Below are positions 44,218 to 54,956 of a stretch of 64,000 nucleotides of DNA, piece by piece (the stretch's first letter is position 1; each line of letters begins with the position of its first letter). The position numbers and the translations under genes are program-made. The notes below the pieces were generated by a model. That model did not search any database. It worked only from the letters and a program-made list of their open reading frames with translations, and was not told the DNA's origin. Source of the DNA: Uranotaenia lowii (taxonomy: Eukaryota; Arthropoda; Insecta; Diptera; Culicidae); the NCBI RefSeq assembly GCF_029784155.1, contig NC_073691.1, forward strand, positions 66,780,839 to 66,844,838, given 5' to 3'.

Positions 44218-44616
44218 AGAGCGCCGATGTGATCTAGTGGATAGGCTGACGTCGCGAGTCTTGTTTTGGTATGCCAAGCGTACTTTGTTCAATTCCCGGT
44301 ATCGGCAAGAAAACTTTTGGGTTTGAATCCCATAAGTGGCTGACAGGTAAGATGTGTTTTCTCTTATAACTGACTATATAATAAGAAGGTTCAATTGGTT
44401 GCCAGCTGGCCAGGTATATACACGAGTGCGGAATACCTATCGTAGATTAATAACACTGAAAATGTGATGAATTTTACACGGTTGCAAAACTAATTGTCTC
44501 GTTCGCCAAATAAGACTCACACATAAACAAAACACATTCATTACATTCAGTTCAGCGCATACGTTGGCGAAACTGCGATAAATCCGTGTACCCTTGGTGG
44601 ATCTACATACATACTA
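44218..44616 (+). mobile_element. 399-bp tRNA-derived SINE
   Basis: Exactly flanked by an identical 21-bp direct repeat (44197-44217 and 44617-44637, ending TGAATCAGAGCT). The head is tRNA-like: GATGTGATCTAGTGGATAGG (A box) then GTTCAATTCCCGGTATCGGC (B box). A second B-box-like GGGTTTGAATCCCATAAGTG follows 40 bp later. The tail ends in a short ATAC-type repeat (CTACATACATACTA). It would be transcribed by RNA polymerase III and moved by a partner LINE. The length is similar to Feilai-type mosquito SINEs, but identity is not established. Confidence 0.85.
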
Positions 44617-44741
44617 TATCTTTTCTGAATCAGAGCTTATTCTAGAAAATCTGACAATATGCTGCCTACATACTGGCAAGAAGATGTGAGAGTCTAATCA
44701 AAATTGTTTTTTTTAATTCCTTTAAAATTATGTACTACCAA

Positions 44742-44905
44742 GGGGCCATTAAAATATTACGTAACGCGTTTAGGGGGGAGGGGGTGTAAGAGTTTGTTAC
44801 GCTTTGTGGATTTAGGATTAAAAGTCTTTGACGAACGTGTTACGTAGGGGGGTGGGGGGTTTGAAAATAGCCGTAAATTGTGTTACGTAATTTTTGAACG
44901 GCCCC
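44742..44905. mobile_element. Small G-rich MITE
   Basis: A 164-bp element with inverted ends GGGGCCATTAAAATATTACG on the left and, read inward from the right, GGGGCCGTTCAAAAATTACG. Both are followed by the word TTACGTAAC-like, repeated inside (GTTACGTAGGGG). Two G-rich tracts (GGGGGGAGGGGG, GGGGGGTGGGGGG) are internal. Such elements are common in mosquito genomes by general knowledge. There is no coding capacity, and the flanking CAA on both sides may be the duplication. Confidence 0.75.
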
Positions 44906-45159
44906 CAAGAAGAACCTCGTTACATTTTTTAAAATATTAGAAAGCAAGTTAAAAAATAAATGTTATGATTTTTATTTTCAGGGGAAACACAATACATTGT
45001 TGAACAATAAGTACAGGATTTTTTTATTCAATTTTTAGAAAAAAATATAAAGTCAAAATTTCAATCATCACCTCAAAGAAAAATGTTCTAGACTCCCCGA
45101 TAGAAGTGAGATGTTTCTCTTTTCATTTATCGAGTCTTAAATCTCACTCCTCGCCTCTC

Positions 45160-45790
45160 ACTTCTCAGGGCTTCCACTTCACGTCATTCTTCTCACTACA
45201 CACCTTTCACTTCTCACGCCTCACGCCTCACGTCTCGCGTCTCACGTCTCGCGTCTCACGTCTCACGTCTCACGTCTCACATCTCACATCTCACGTCTCA
45301 CGTCCCACGTCTTACGTCTCATTTCTCATGTCTCACGTCATACGTCTTACGTCTCACGACTCATGTATCATGTTCCATGTCTCAGGTCCAGGTTTCAAGT
45401 CAGGTCTCAGGTCTCAGGTCTCAGGTATCAGGTCTCAGGTATCAGTTCTCAGGCCTCAGGTCTCAGGTCTCAGGTCTCAGGTCTCAAGTCTCAAGTTTCA
45501 GATCTTATGTATCAGTTCCCAGGTCTCAGGTTTCAGGTCTCAGGTCTCGTAAGTGTCATGTCTCATGTTCCATGTTTCATGTTTCATGTTTCATGTTTCA
45601 TGTTTCATGTTTCATGTTTCATGTCTCATGTTTCATGTCTCATGTTTCATGTCTCATGTTTCATGTCTCAGGTCTCATGTTTCATGCCTCATGTTTCTCA
45701 GGTGTCTCATATAAGGTCTCAGTCTTCAGGTTTTAGATCTAAGGTCTCAGGTCTCAGGTCTCCGATCTCGAGTGACTTGTCGCCAGTTTC
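45160..45790. repeat. Heptamer minisatellite with changing unit
   Basis: A tandem 7-bp array in blocks: TCTCACG-type units (about 45200-45370), TCTCAGG-type (about 45380-45550), TTTCATG-type (about 45555-45690), then mixed TCTCAGG again to 45765. The first block is the complement of the array at 15.5 kb. Frames of 119-158 codons across it encode SQVSGLR and FHVSCFM repeats and are by-products of the periodicity. Confidence 0.92.
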
Positions 45791-45849
45791 ATGTCTAATG
45801 TCAACTTTCGGACCAAGTCTCCCTAGTCCCAACTTTTAAAGTTTGTTTA

Positions 45850-46690
45850 CACGTGTTTTCCACAATTAGCTTGTTTTTTACACGGTTTTGGGAACTAACA
45901 CGGTTATTTTCGCACCATATTTACCATTATTAAAAAAAAACTTTGCTCCGAAAACCTGATTCAAGATAACACTAAGGACAACCGAAAAAAAATAATTAGA
46001 ACGCCAGATCTTGCATCTTAACTTTAAGGAGCTACTGAACCGGTTTCAACTAACTTAACACCATTAATTGCATTGAATTACTTGAAGTCTCAAAATGTTT
46101 TCATCATACATAACTTTTATATAAGGTTACAGCATTTTGAACAAGATGTTGAAATGTAGAGGTAGCGTTTTTTGTTTTTTGCTTTTAACTTTGAAATTCC
46201 AATTCAAACTGAAAGCTCGTATCGATAATCCTTTGCATGGCCTTAAGTCATTCGAGTCCTCAGAAATCCTCTACAAAATTTATACTGGCGTACAAGTTTC
46301 AAGGAATGCAGTGATTCTTATTTACACCAGTTTTCGAAAATTTGTAGTTTCCTTTATCAAAGCAATCGAAAGGTTCCGTTAAATTCAACCACGGTATGGG
46401 AAAAGTTTAGATACCTGTATTTCGATAGTATTTAACTTACTATCTTCTTCAGTGAGCGTTTTCGATTGATACCAAGTAGACTCACAACACATCTTATTTA
46501 AATTTCCAAACAATCAAAACACACACAAGCTGCTTGCCTCTGGGAAGTGGTGAGTCGGATACTTAAGAGAAAACAGAGAACGAGAAATAAACTCCAACAA
46601 CAAAAGCACGGTAGTTGAGCGAATTGACAATGGCTTTCAATTTAGCTCACTTGTTCCTTCCAATGATAAGTTCTTTCAACTGCCAACCGA
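45850..46690. other. Noncoding stretch
   Basis: An 81-codon frame at 46137-46382 is not recognised. No bounded repeat is seen. Confidence 0.4.
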
Positions 46691-46691
46691 T

Positions 46692-47745
46692 GCACTATGG
46701 GGTTTGAGGCGACAAAAAGTCAAAAATTAACTTCATCGTAATGATATTTGACATATACCAGTTTGTAGCTTTATGTTTAACTAAGATATCCTCAATTTTT
46801 CAGATCATTATCATAAGCTCTAATCGTTTCACAGACATCAGACTTGGAAAATTTTGAAAAATATATTTTTGATCCAATAATATTCAAATCATTTTTTCTC
46901 CTTTAAATGAAATGCTACACCAGCTCCCAACACATCGTTAGAAAGCTTATTTTCTAAGCTTCTTTTCGAAATATTTTTCATTTTTACACGGTTAACAAAA
47001 AAGTGTAAAAAATGAGTAATTTTATGATTTACTCAAAAGGTATAAACATTTTGGTCTTTAAGAAAAAAGCCTTACGTTTCCCAAAACTTTTTTTGACTTT
47101 TAAACATAGCTAAGAGTCTAATAATTCGAATGCAAGAAAAAATAGTTGCATATATTTGCATCCTTCAAAGTTATAATAAAAACAAAAAATGGGTAATTTT
47201 TAACCATTTTGGATGAATAGTATGTTTTTTGTTAAACATCATTAAGCAAACATAGTTCATAACGTGCAGGAAGATGATTGTAATTGATTATGACCAAAAG
47301 CTATGATAGAATTTTGATATCTGTAGAAATAACTGAGATTTTTATAAAACTACTATTTTCCCAAAAATTATAAAATTTTAATACTGCATTTTTTAGCGTG
47401 TACTCTTTAATTCTTCATACAAAACTGAATAATCTTGAACAAAAATACCCTGAGTGGTTTTGCTTTAATCTCTCACATATATTAAGTGAACACAGAACTT
47501 AAAAATATGCACGCGTTTCCGAAATAAGTTTTGTTTAACAATTTATTGTTTCAAAACTACCCAATGCATTTTTACGAGTTAATGTTCCAATTTTATTGTC
47601 CTTTCTGAGCACACATGTGAAACAAAACCGAAAGTAGTTTATATTGGGTTTCGAAAGTAAACAACTCATTTCATCTTCAAAAAAGTTCATAAATAGTATA
47701 ATTATACTTTTTGCCGCCTCATTGTATGGGGCTGTCCCATAGTGC
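46692..47745. mobile_element. 1.05-kb TIR element, GCACTATGGG ends
   Basis: The left end GCACTATGGGGTTTGAGGCG continues into ACAAAAAGT. The right end read inward is GCACTATGGGACAGCCCCAT, then GAGGCGGCAAAAAGT. GAT flanks both sides (46689-46691 and 47746-47748), a possible 3-bp duplication. The interior is AT-rich with no transposase. Superfamily not determined. Confidence 0.65.
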
Positions 47746-47950
47746 GATGGTGCGATTTCTGTTTGCTCGGTTTGATATTTTGTTTTGTTGGTAAAAAAAA
47801 AACTGTTAGAAAATATTGAAAAAATCATTTTTTTTTTTAATTATTCAAATAAAATAAACCAATTCCTCGGATTTTTATAACTAAAGAAGTATAATTTTTA
47901 TTCTTACAGCTCAATAACTAAAAGAGAAGTTGCCTGGTTAATGTGATGTA

Positions 47951-48901
47951 CCGTAAACTGGGGGAACTTTGATCACTTTTTTCATTCATTTTTGAATATT
48001 TTGGAAGGGGTTGCTTTTTCGTAACACCTAAAAGCTTTAAAACACTTACTGAGGTGAGGAGTATTAAACATGATCATTGATTGCAGTTAATTCAAACGAC
48101 CACCAATGGTAATAATTAAATGTTTGTTACAAATCCATACTTCGTGTTTCGGGGTAACTTTGATCACTATGGTTTTTACGTATCTCAACATCTTCAAATT
48201 TATAGTCTAGATGCCATTTAGCAAAGAAGGCTCAAAACATCGATAACAGTAATTTTTTGTTTGGACTCAATTGAATTTTTCAACCTTTTCTTTCAAAAAC
48301 AAATATACTCAAAAGATGGATAATGTTGCTGCATACATTTAGGGGCAAAAATTATAAACATTTTTCAATATTTTTTGGCCTTTAAAACAAATGAAATTTT
48401 ACCTTCATGCAATTCCCTAAGTCCTCGCACTGTTCCCACGTTCTTGTTTTCTTCAAACTTACCAATAGATAGGGTTTTAGCCTTTTTTTCTATACGGGCT
48501 TTTTAATAGAAAATTACCGTTTTTTTTTCAACATCAAAAAATTATCATCGAATGATCATAAAAATAACACTTAAACTTAACCTAAACCAAGAAAAAAAGT
48601 TGAAATTTCACATTAAACAACCCGTTTGCTCCTTAATGTCTTAATTTGATCAGGAGAGATGTTTGTTTGTGAGCCTTCAATAAACAAGATATTTTAAGAT
48701 TTTTAAATTACATTTTTAGTAACAACAAAAATCTCCTAATAAAAACCAAATTTAGCTTATTTGTAACTCAATTTATAGGCTTTCAAACGTAGTAAACAGT
48801 TTTCAGATATTTTAACTTTATACTTAGTTAATGATGATTATCTGCAAAAATTTCATGTTGATCAAAGTTACCCCGCTGATCAAAGTTCCCCCAGTTTACG
48901 G
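47951..48901. mobile_element. TA-flanked MITE, word family AACTTTGATCA
   Basis: Perfect 25-bp inverted ends beginning CCGTAAACTGGGGGAACTTT and TA on both sides (47949-47950 and 48902-48903). Length is 951 bp. The word GGGTAACTTTGATCA recurs inside, at about 48152-48167, and inverted next to the right end (TGATCAAAGTTACCCC, about 48858-48874). No transposase frame is present. Confidence 0.92.
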
Positions 48902-48903
48902 TA

Positions 48904-50814
48904 TATAAATTTAAGTCCCTTATAACAGATCAAATTGCCCTTAATCTTCAATAAGTTATGCTTTTATGCTTTACAAGTAGCTTGTTTTGCATTTAAAGGG
49001 TGTCAGATTGTTTTTAGTTCTGGGAGTTAGTAGTATTATCTGTCCAACAGAAATAAGTGACTTCTTATGTATCTTTAGACATAAATTTCAAGATTATAGA
49101 TCAAAGTAATACACAAAAGTTTTGTCGACTTTGTGGTATATTTAATTGAGATGAACAATGTATTTTAATCAATGTCAATCTGAAATCACAACAGTTTTCT
49201 AAATATTAAAACCTTAGTTATTCATTTCACATTCAATTGATTTTAGAAAACCCTTGCTTAAATCAAGCACATAATAATAGATTGAAATAAAACTACAGTT
49301 TTCTTATATCAGAACATCTTCTTTGAACTGACAGTTTTGGCTACTTTTACTCTTGAGAAGCCCTTAGATTCCGACCTAAAAAGATAAGCTCCTGAGAAAA
49401 TCTCAAACACCACGCTCTTGTGCTTGGCTTTAAGAAAGATTTTTTTTCTCCTAGCACCTAAAACATGTGTAGTAAATGCAATCACGAATACCTATTTGCC
49501 AGAAGTCCTAATGGGACATGTGACGGTTTCGTTAAAAGCATTTTCATCTATAATGTGGACAGCAGCAAGATGGCACGGACAAAAAAGCCCCCCCGTAACA
49601 AAAAAAAACAATGTGATTTCCAGCAAGAGAGAAGTGATACCAATTTTTTTTTTGTTGACGCCGCTTACAGTTGAGCAGCTTTGGACGGACCGGTGGAAAC
49701 TTTTTCACTTTCCGGAACCAAATCCGTATTGTCGAGTTTTTGTACTCTTCAAACTCGCGTCATCGTGTTTGGAGCGATTCTCTGTTTGGGTTTGCGGCTA
49801 GTTTTAGCCAACAGCTGCTACGTAGATTTACGGAAAGTTGGACTTAATTAAATTTGTGAAAAAGTTTAAAGAAGGGCAAAATTTAAAGACGAATTTTTTA
49901 ATTAAATTTACCAAATTCTCAACAATTGATTCATGAGATTATTTCAACACCGGAGACCCACCATTTCTGAATCGCAGTAGATCGATCACGGATGAATAAT
50001 CCAAGCTGATAAAATTTTCATCTAATTAACCACCAGTCAGTTGGAAAGGATTCGGTATCGAAAAAGGCGACAGTTGGTCTTTTCTGGAAGGCAGTGGGAC
50101 CAATCGAACTGCATCTTCCCAACGACCGAAGTGCGAAGACGGGAAAACTTTGCCCCGAGCTAACTTTGAAAGTGCAACCACACCCGTACTACCACGGCCC
50201 ATCACAAACTTTATCCAGGTTGATAAATCTTGGATGTACGGGGACGGTTGTTTGGGCAAACTTTCTGCTTGGCCTGTCACAGTATTCTATAGAAATAGTG
50301 AAAAAAGCGTAAATCGACCAGGTCTTGGGAAGCTGGGAAATGACTAAAAAATTCATAAAAGCGATATTTTTTTGGGAAAACTAGTATAAAAAATCAAAAT
50401 CTTATATCATCCAGATACAAATGAAATGAAAAATACTTACAATTACACAAAATTCTTCGTTGAATTGGGAAGGATTTGATAAACAAATTTTTGACAACTG
50501 TGATCTCTAAATTAACCCAAAATTAGTTCTGTTCTACTTTGTACGAAGGTTTTGTCAATTTCAATTTTTAAAGCAATTTTTTGTTTAAATCATCAGAATG
50601 CTAAATTTTTATGTTAAAATGGAGTGTTACAGTTTCTCGAGACGTATCCATTTTCAAATTTAATAAATAATGAAATTTGTAGGTTGTTTAAGGCCATGAG
50701 TATTATACTTTTCAAGCTCTTCCAAATGCAACTTCAATAATGCCTTAACAGTCTTGTTTTACACGTTTTAAATTTAAGCAAATGAGTCGACGAGTACCTA
50801 GAAGTGATATCATT
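48904..50814. other. Noncoding stretch
   Basis: No gene recognised. A 127-codon frame at 49418-49801 overlaps another frame and has no known domain. No bounded repeat was found. Confidence 0.4.
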
Positions 50815-51255
50815 TATTTCAAGGGTGTTCGGTTCAAGGCTGGTAAACAGTGGATAATATGCAACGCGAGGCCCCATAGTGGTCATATCACCCCTTATTC
50901 ACACACAACTCATATCTTCAACCTCCCCGTGGTGCCGGCTGGGATGCGAGTAACCACTGTCTATGCTTTGGTCGCATGCAGACTGAGAAGGTGGCCGCAC
51001 GCGTCTGTTCCCCAGGTCAGGGGCGGCGTGCAACCTCAACCAAGCGTCTGTTCTCCAGGTCAGGGCGGCTCAAACAGCCTCTGTCTCGTAGCGAGCGGCT
51101 GAATTTATGAAATGCGGCTCCTGCCAGCTAAGTCCAAGATGGCAGCTCCATCGCGGTATAGGGACCTCAGGCTAACTACCTACTGCTCCCGATTTTTAAA
51201 TAGTTACGGAATCCGAAAGAAATGACCGACCTGGAACTTAGGCGACGACTTTTAG

Positions 51256-52569
51256 CATGAAAACACGGACACGAATTGAGACTTGGATCGTTCTAACCCT
51301 TGCCCAACAAGGCAAGCTGGCTCAACTTGCTAGAGAAGCTAGCCGCCTCAAGCTATAAATTCTGAGAGTGAGCGAAGTCCGTTGGCCTAACACTGGAGAA
51401 CACAAGACACAGTCCGGGCAAGTACTGCTTTACTCTGGCATACGAGGAGAACACGCGACTCGGGAACGAGGAGTTGGTTTCCTGTTGATGCCGCAGGCTC
51501 ATGCGGCCCTCATTAGATGGGAACCGATAAACGAAAGAATAATCGTAGCCAGATTTAGAACACGGGTGAGAAAACTTAGAATAATCCAGTGTTATGCGCC
51601 AACTGACGTTGCCGATTTTCAGGAGAGAATACAGTCAACTGAACAGCGTGGTTGATAAAATTCCGAAGTGTGACATTCACAGCCACTTAGGCGACTTCAA
51701 CGCAAAGATTGGCTCCGATAATCAGGACTTTGAGCGCATCGAAAACGGAGAGCTGTTTGTAGAATTTTGTGGCAACAACAACATGGTGATCGGAGGATCG
51801 CTCTTCCCCCATCGACCAGCACATAAGGTCACTTGGGTATCCCAAGATGGCCGAACAGAAAATCAAATTGACCACATCTGCATTAGTCGAAAATGGAGAA
51901 GGAGCCTTCTTGATGTCCGCAACAAACGAAGCACTGACATTGCATCAGACCATCACCTCGTCCTTGGCGAAATACGACTGAGAGTTGTCCAACGGCGTGT
52001 CCAACGGCGCAAGGAGAAAGTCGGTTGTCGATACGACGTCCACCGGTTGGAGAATCCAGAGGTGAAAACGGCATACGTTGAACAGCTAGAATCCCGAGCC
52101 TCGGAATTGCCGACGAGACATGAGAGCCTGGACAAACTCCCTAGCCGAAGAGGGAGAAATAGCCGCCGCCATTGGAGATATCCGATTACTTTATGACATT
52201 TATCGCCGCTTTAGTGGTGCAATGACTGATGCAAGAATGCCGCTCAAAGACCGAGCAGATCAGCTGTTGACAGATCGAAAAGATCAGCTCAGGCGTTGGA
52301 CTGAGCATTTTGAACAACTCTTCCGAGGCACAAATAGCGTTGACCAACAGAACCCGCAGCTCGACGCACCAACAGTAAGTCGCATTAACTGCTTCAACTC
52401 TGAAGCATTCCTGCTGAGATGCTCAAAGCCGACCCAGTCTTGTCAGCAGGAATGTTGCACCGTCTTTTCGCTGACATTCGGGATACTGCAACATTCCCGG
52501 CCGACTTGATGCAGAGTATCGTTGTTAAGGTCCCGAAGAAAGGAGACCTGACCAAGTGCAGTAACTGGC
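51256..52569 (+). pseudogene. LINE copy C: endonuclease and linker
   Basis: Starts at ATG 51256 (MKTRTRIETW). The endonuclease domain shows LAQLAREASRLKL, SEVRWPNTGEH, RGVGFLLMPQAHAALIRWEP, RIIQCYAPTDVADF, HLGDFNAKIGSDN, GGSLFPHRPAHKVTWVSQDG, QIDHICISRKWRRSLLDVRN and ASDHHLVLGEIRL, so the catalytic-style motifs (SEVRW, GDFNAK, SDHHL) are all present but in two frames. A deletion near 52115 removes part of the linker. AAIGDIRLLYDIYRRFSGAM and DQLRRWTEHFEQLFRGTNS follow, with another deletion near 52400. The RT then begins with MLKADPVLSAGMLHRLFADI and LMQSIVVKVPKKGDLTKCSN. Confidence 0.82.
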
Positions 52570-52580
52570 GTGGCGTAACA

Positions 52581-52729
52581 TTTTTTTTTATTCGATTATA
52601 TCGTTATTGCGGATCGCTATTGAAAAACTTATCCGGTACAACTGTGTTCGATGTTAACTCTTGGGCTCGAACTCACGGAGATCTGCTCAGGAGATAACAG
52701 ACTTGCCAACTGAGCTATATCACAAGCCC
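52581..52729 (-). mobile_element. 149-bp tRNA-derived SINE
   Basis: Read on the minus strand, this starts GGGCTTGTGATATAGCTCAG with a near-perfect A box (TAGCTCAGTTGG). It has a B box in CGTGAGTTCGAGCCC and ends in an A run. Both sides carry the LINE sequence GTGGCGTAACA / GTGGCATAACA (52570-52580 and 52730-52740), an 11-bp target duplication. It interrupts the WRG(I/V)T motif of LINE copy C. Confidence 0.88.
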
Positions 52730-52740
52730 GTGGCATAACA

Positions 52741-53829
52741 TTGATCTGTGAAATTCTCAAAGTACTCTGCGAAGTGATCCTAAACATGATCCAGGAGAAC
52801 ATTGACGCTACACTCCGACGGCAGCAAGCTGAATTCCGATCCGGACGATCATGTGTGGACGACATCATTACGCTACGAATAATACTGGAACAAATCAACG
52901 AATTCCAGGACTCACTTCTGCTGGTGTTCTGGGCTGCTCTTAGACGATGAGGAGTCCCAGGGAAACTAGTCCATCTCATCGAAGTACGAGACATTTTCAT
53001 GCAAGGTCCTGCAAGACGGTGTCTTGTCTGATCCAATCGCGGTAACAAATGGAGTGCGTGAGACAAGAATGTATCGTATCAGCGCTACTCTTTCTCATCG
53101 CAATGAATGAGATTCTGACTGGATCGCTCGACTGTGCACCGAACCGAAGATTGCCGTGGAGTCCTTCGACAATGGAGCAACTGAACGAGCTTGACCTGGC
53201 TGACGATATTGTTTTGCTCGCCCCAAAGACAACAAGACATGCAAAGTGAACTCGGCTACCTCACCGAATGCCCCAAGGCAGCAGGTCTCAAAGTCAATGT
53301 CGGAAAGACCAAGTCGAAGGAGATCAACACAGGAAATCCCTCCAGTTTTATTGTAACTGGACATCAGGTTGAAAAAGTGGAGTGCTACCTCCGTATCTTT
53401 GTAGCCAGATAACGCCTGATGGTGGTGCCAAGAAAGACATCGAAACCCGGATCAGAAAAGCCCAATTTTCGTTCGCGAGTCTCCGAAACATCTGGCGGTC
53501 ACGTCAAATATCTCAATGAACGAAAATTCGAATCTTAACTCAAATGTCAAATCCGTATTGCGGTACGGGTGTGAAACTTGGTGCACATATGCGGTAACGA
53601 CGCGAAAATTTCAAGTATTTGTAAACCGCTGCCTGCGGAATATCATACGCGCTTGGTGGCCTGGCAACTGGATCTCGAATGAGGAACTACATCGCCGGTG
53701 TCATCAAAGGGCGCTGCAAAAAAATGAGAACGAGATATGCAGGGAGGCGCTTGAATGGAATCCAGAAGGACATCGAAGAAGAGGCAGACCCAGAACCTCC
53801 TGGCGGCGTAGCCTAGCCGCCGAAATACG
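52741..53829 (+). pseudogene. LINE copy C: RT and C-terminal region
   Basis: After the SINE the RT goes on with EILKVLCEVILNMIQENIDA, RRQQAEFRSGRSCVDDIITL and EFQDSLLLVF. A deletion then removes motif A (FVDFEKAFD). The text resumes at WAALRR. Motif B is frameshifted (GVRQECIVSALLFLIAMNEI). Motif C, LDLADDIVLL, is present near 53190-53220. KAAGLKVNVGKTKSKEINTG and the C-terminal RCLRNIIRAWWPGNWISNEE and HRRRGRPRTSWRRSLAAEIR follow. The outer MITE begins at 53832. Confidence 0.82.
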
Positions 53830-54567
53830 TAGGGGAGAATGAGGATACTTGATCCCTGGGGATACTTGATTCCTTAGCTATATCTCGAAACTGGAATGTC
53901 TTACAAAGATCAAATGTTCTAGAAAAATGTGCCAAAATGAGCAAAATAACAATGCTTGTAGTTTTAAAAATTTTAACAAAAAAATTGTTTGAGTTATTGA
54001 ACTTTGTTTGAAAAATTTCACAAAATGTAACTTGAAGATCTTTTTTCATCACTTTAAAATGTTCCTTAGGGGAGATGAGGGCATAACGAGCACCCGAGGC
54101 ATAATGAGAAGTCCATTTTTCTACATAAGTACGTATTTTCTCAAACAAATTTTCATGAGGACTTGTTTCGTACTACCTATAGTATTAATTTTTCACCAAA
54201 AAAGAAATATCCTTTTCATATTTACAGAAATATTAAATAATAACCAGCTAGGTTCTCAAGTGACGAAAATATTATAATTTTTGAGCACCACCAAATAAGC
54301 TTTTATGACCTTTAAATCATCTTGATCTGAAATGTATGCACTGCAACATGATCTACACATTGTTTCTAAATTTTCAGCATCATAAAATTTTTGATTTTTC
54401 ACTTTAATCAATTGTAAAACGCGTTTTTACTTTAATTTGTTCACTAGAGGCGAACAGAACACTTTCAATGAAGGCATATTGAGCATTTTCTGCCGGAGAA
54501 TCTAGCGGCGAATTCAACTCGATGAAGTCAACTGAATAATAGAGCTACAGCTTAACTTGTATCGTCT

Positions 54568-54642
54568 GACGATTTGGCCTATTGGTTAGATGTCGGAGAG
54601 GTAATCAGTAGACTCGAGTTCGATTCCTGTCCGAGGGGATTT
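54568..54642 (+). repeat. tRNA-like head in the inner MITE, left arm
   Basis: Contains TTGGCCTATTGGTTAGATG (A box) and CGAGTTCGATTCCTGTCCGA (B box), a clear Pol III promoter layout. Its inverted copy is at about 54885-54956 in the other arm. It is probably a tRNA-derived SINE fragment captured by the MITE, not a tRNA gene. Confidence 0.65.
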
Positions 54643-54884
54643 TTTTCACATACCATTCATGATTGATTTTTTTTATTGTTACATTATACGGCTAATAGCA
54701 TCAAAGCATCATCCGTCAAACAAAACACCAGAAACATAATGTATGAACATGTGTTAATTCTTTGAATTCTACAAACATACCTAGATTATTTTGTTTTTGC
54801 TTTGTTTTATGAATCTACGCCTCAACGTTTAGTGCAATCATGATCATAAATGATAAATGAAGAAAAAAAAATCACCTCCACCAG

Positions 54885-54956
54885 GAATCGAACTCGAGCC
54901 TACTGATTATCTCTCCGACATCTAACCAATAGGCCAAATCGTCAGACGATACAAGT
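54885..54956 (-). repeat. tRNA-like head in the inner MITE, right arm
   Basis: Inverted copy of the 54568-54642 segment: CAGGAATCGAACTCGAGCCT and CATCTAACCAATAGGCCAAA on the plus strand. It has the same A and B boxes on the minus strand. Confidence 0.65.

Noticed and set aside
45200..45790. CRISPR array
   Set aside because: The repeats are 7 bp, contiguous and without unique spacers, and the DNA is eukaryotic.
45106..45839. Frames of 119-158 codons with repeated SQVSGL and FHVSCFM
   Set aside because: They are the same effect of a heptamer minisatellite; all plus frames are open.
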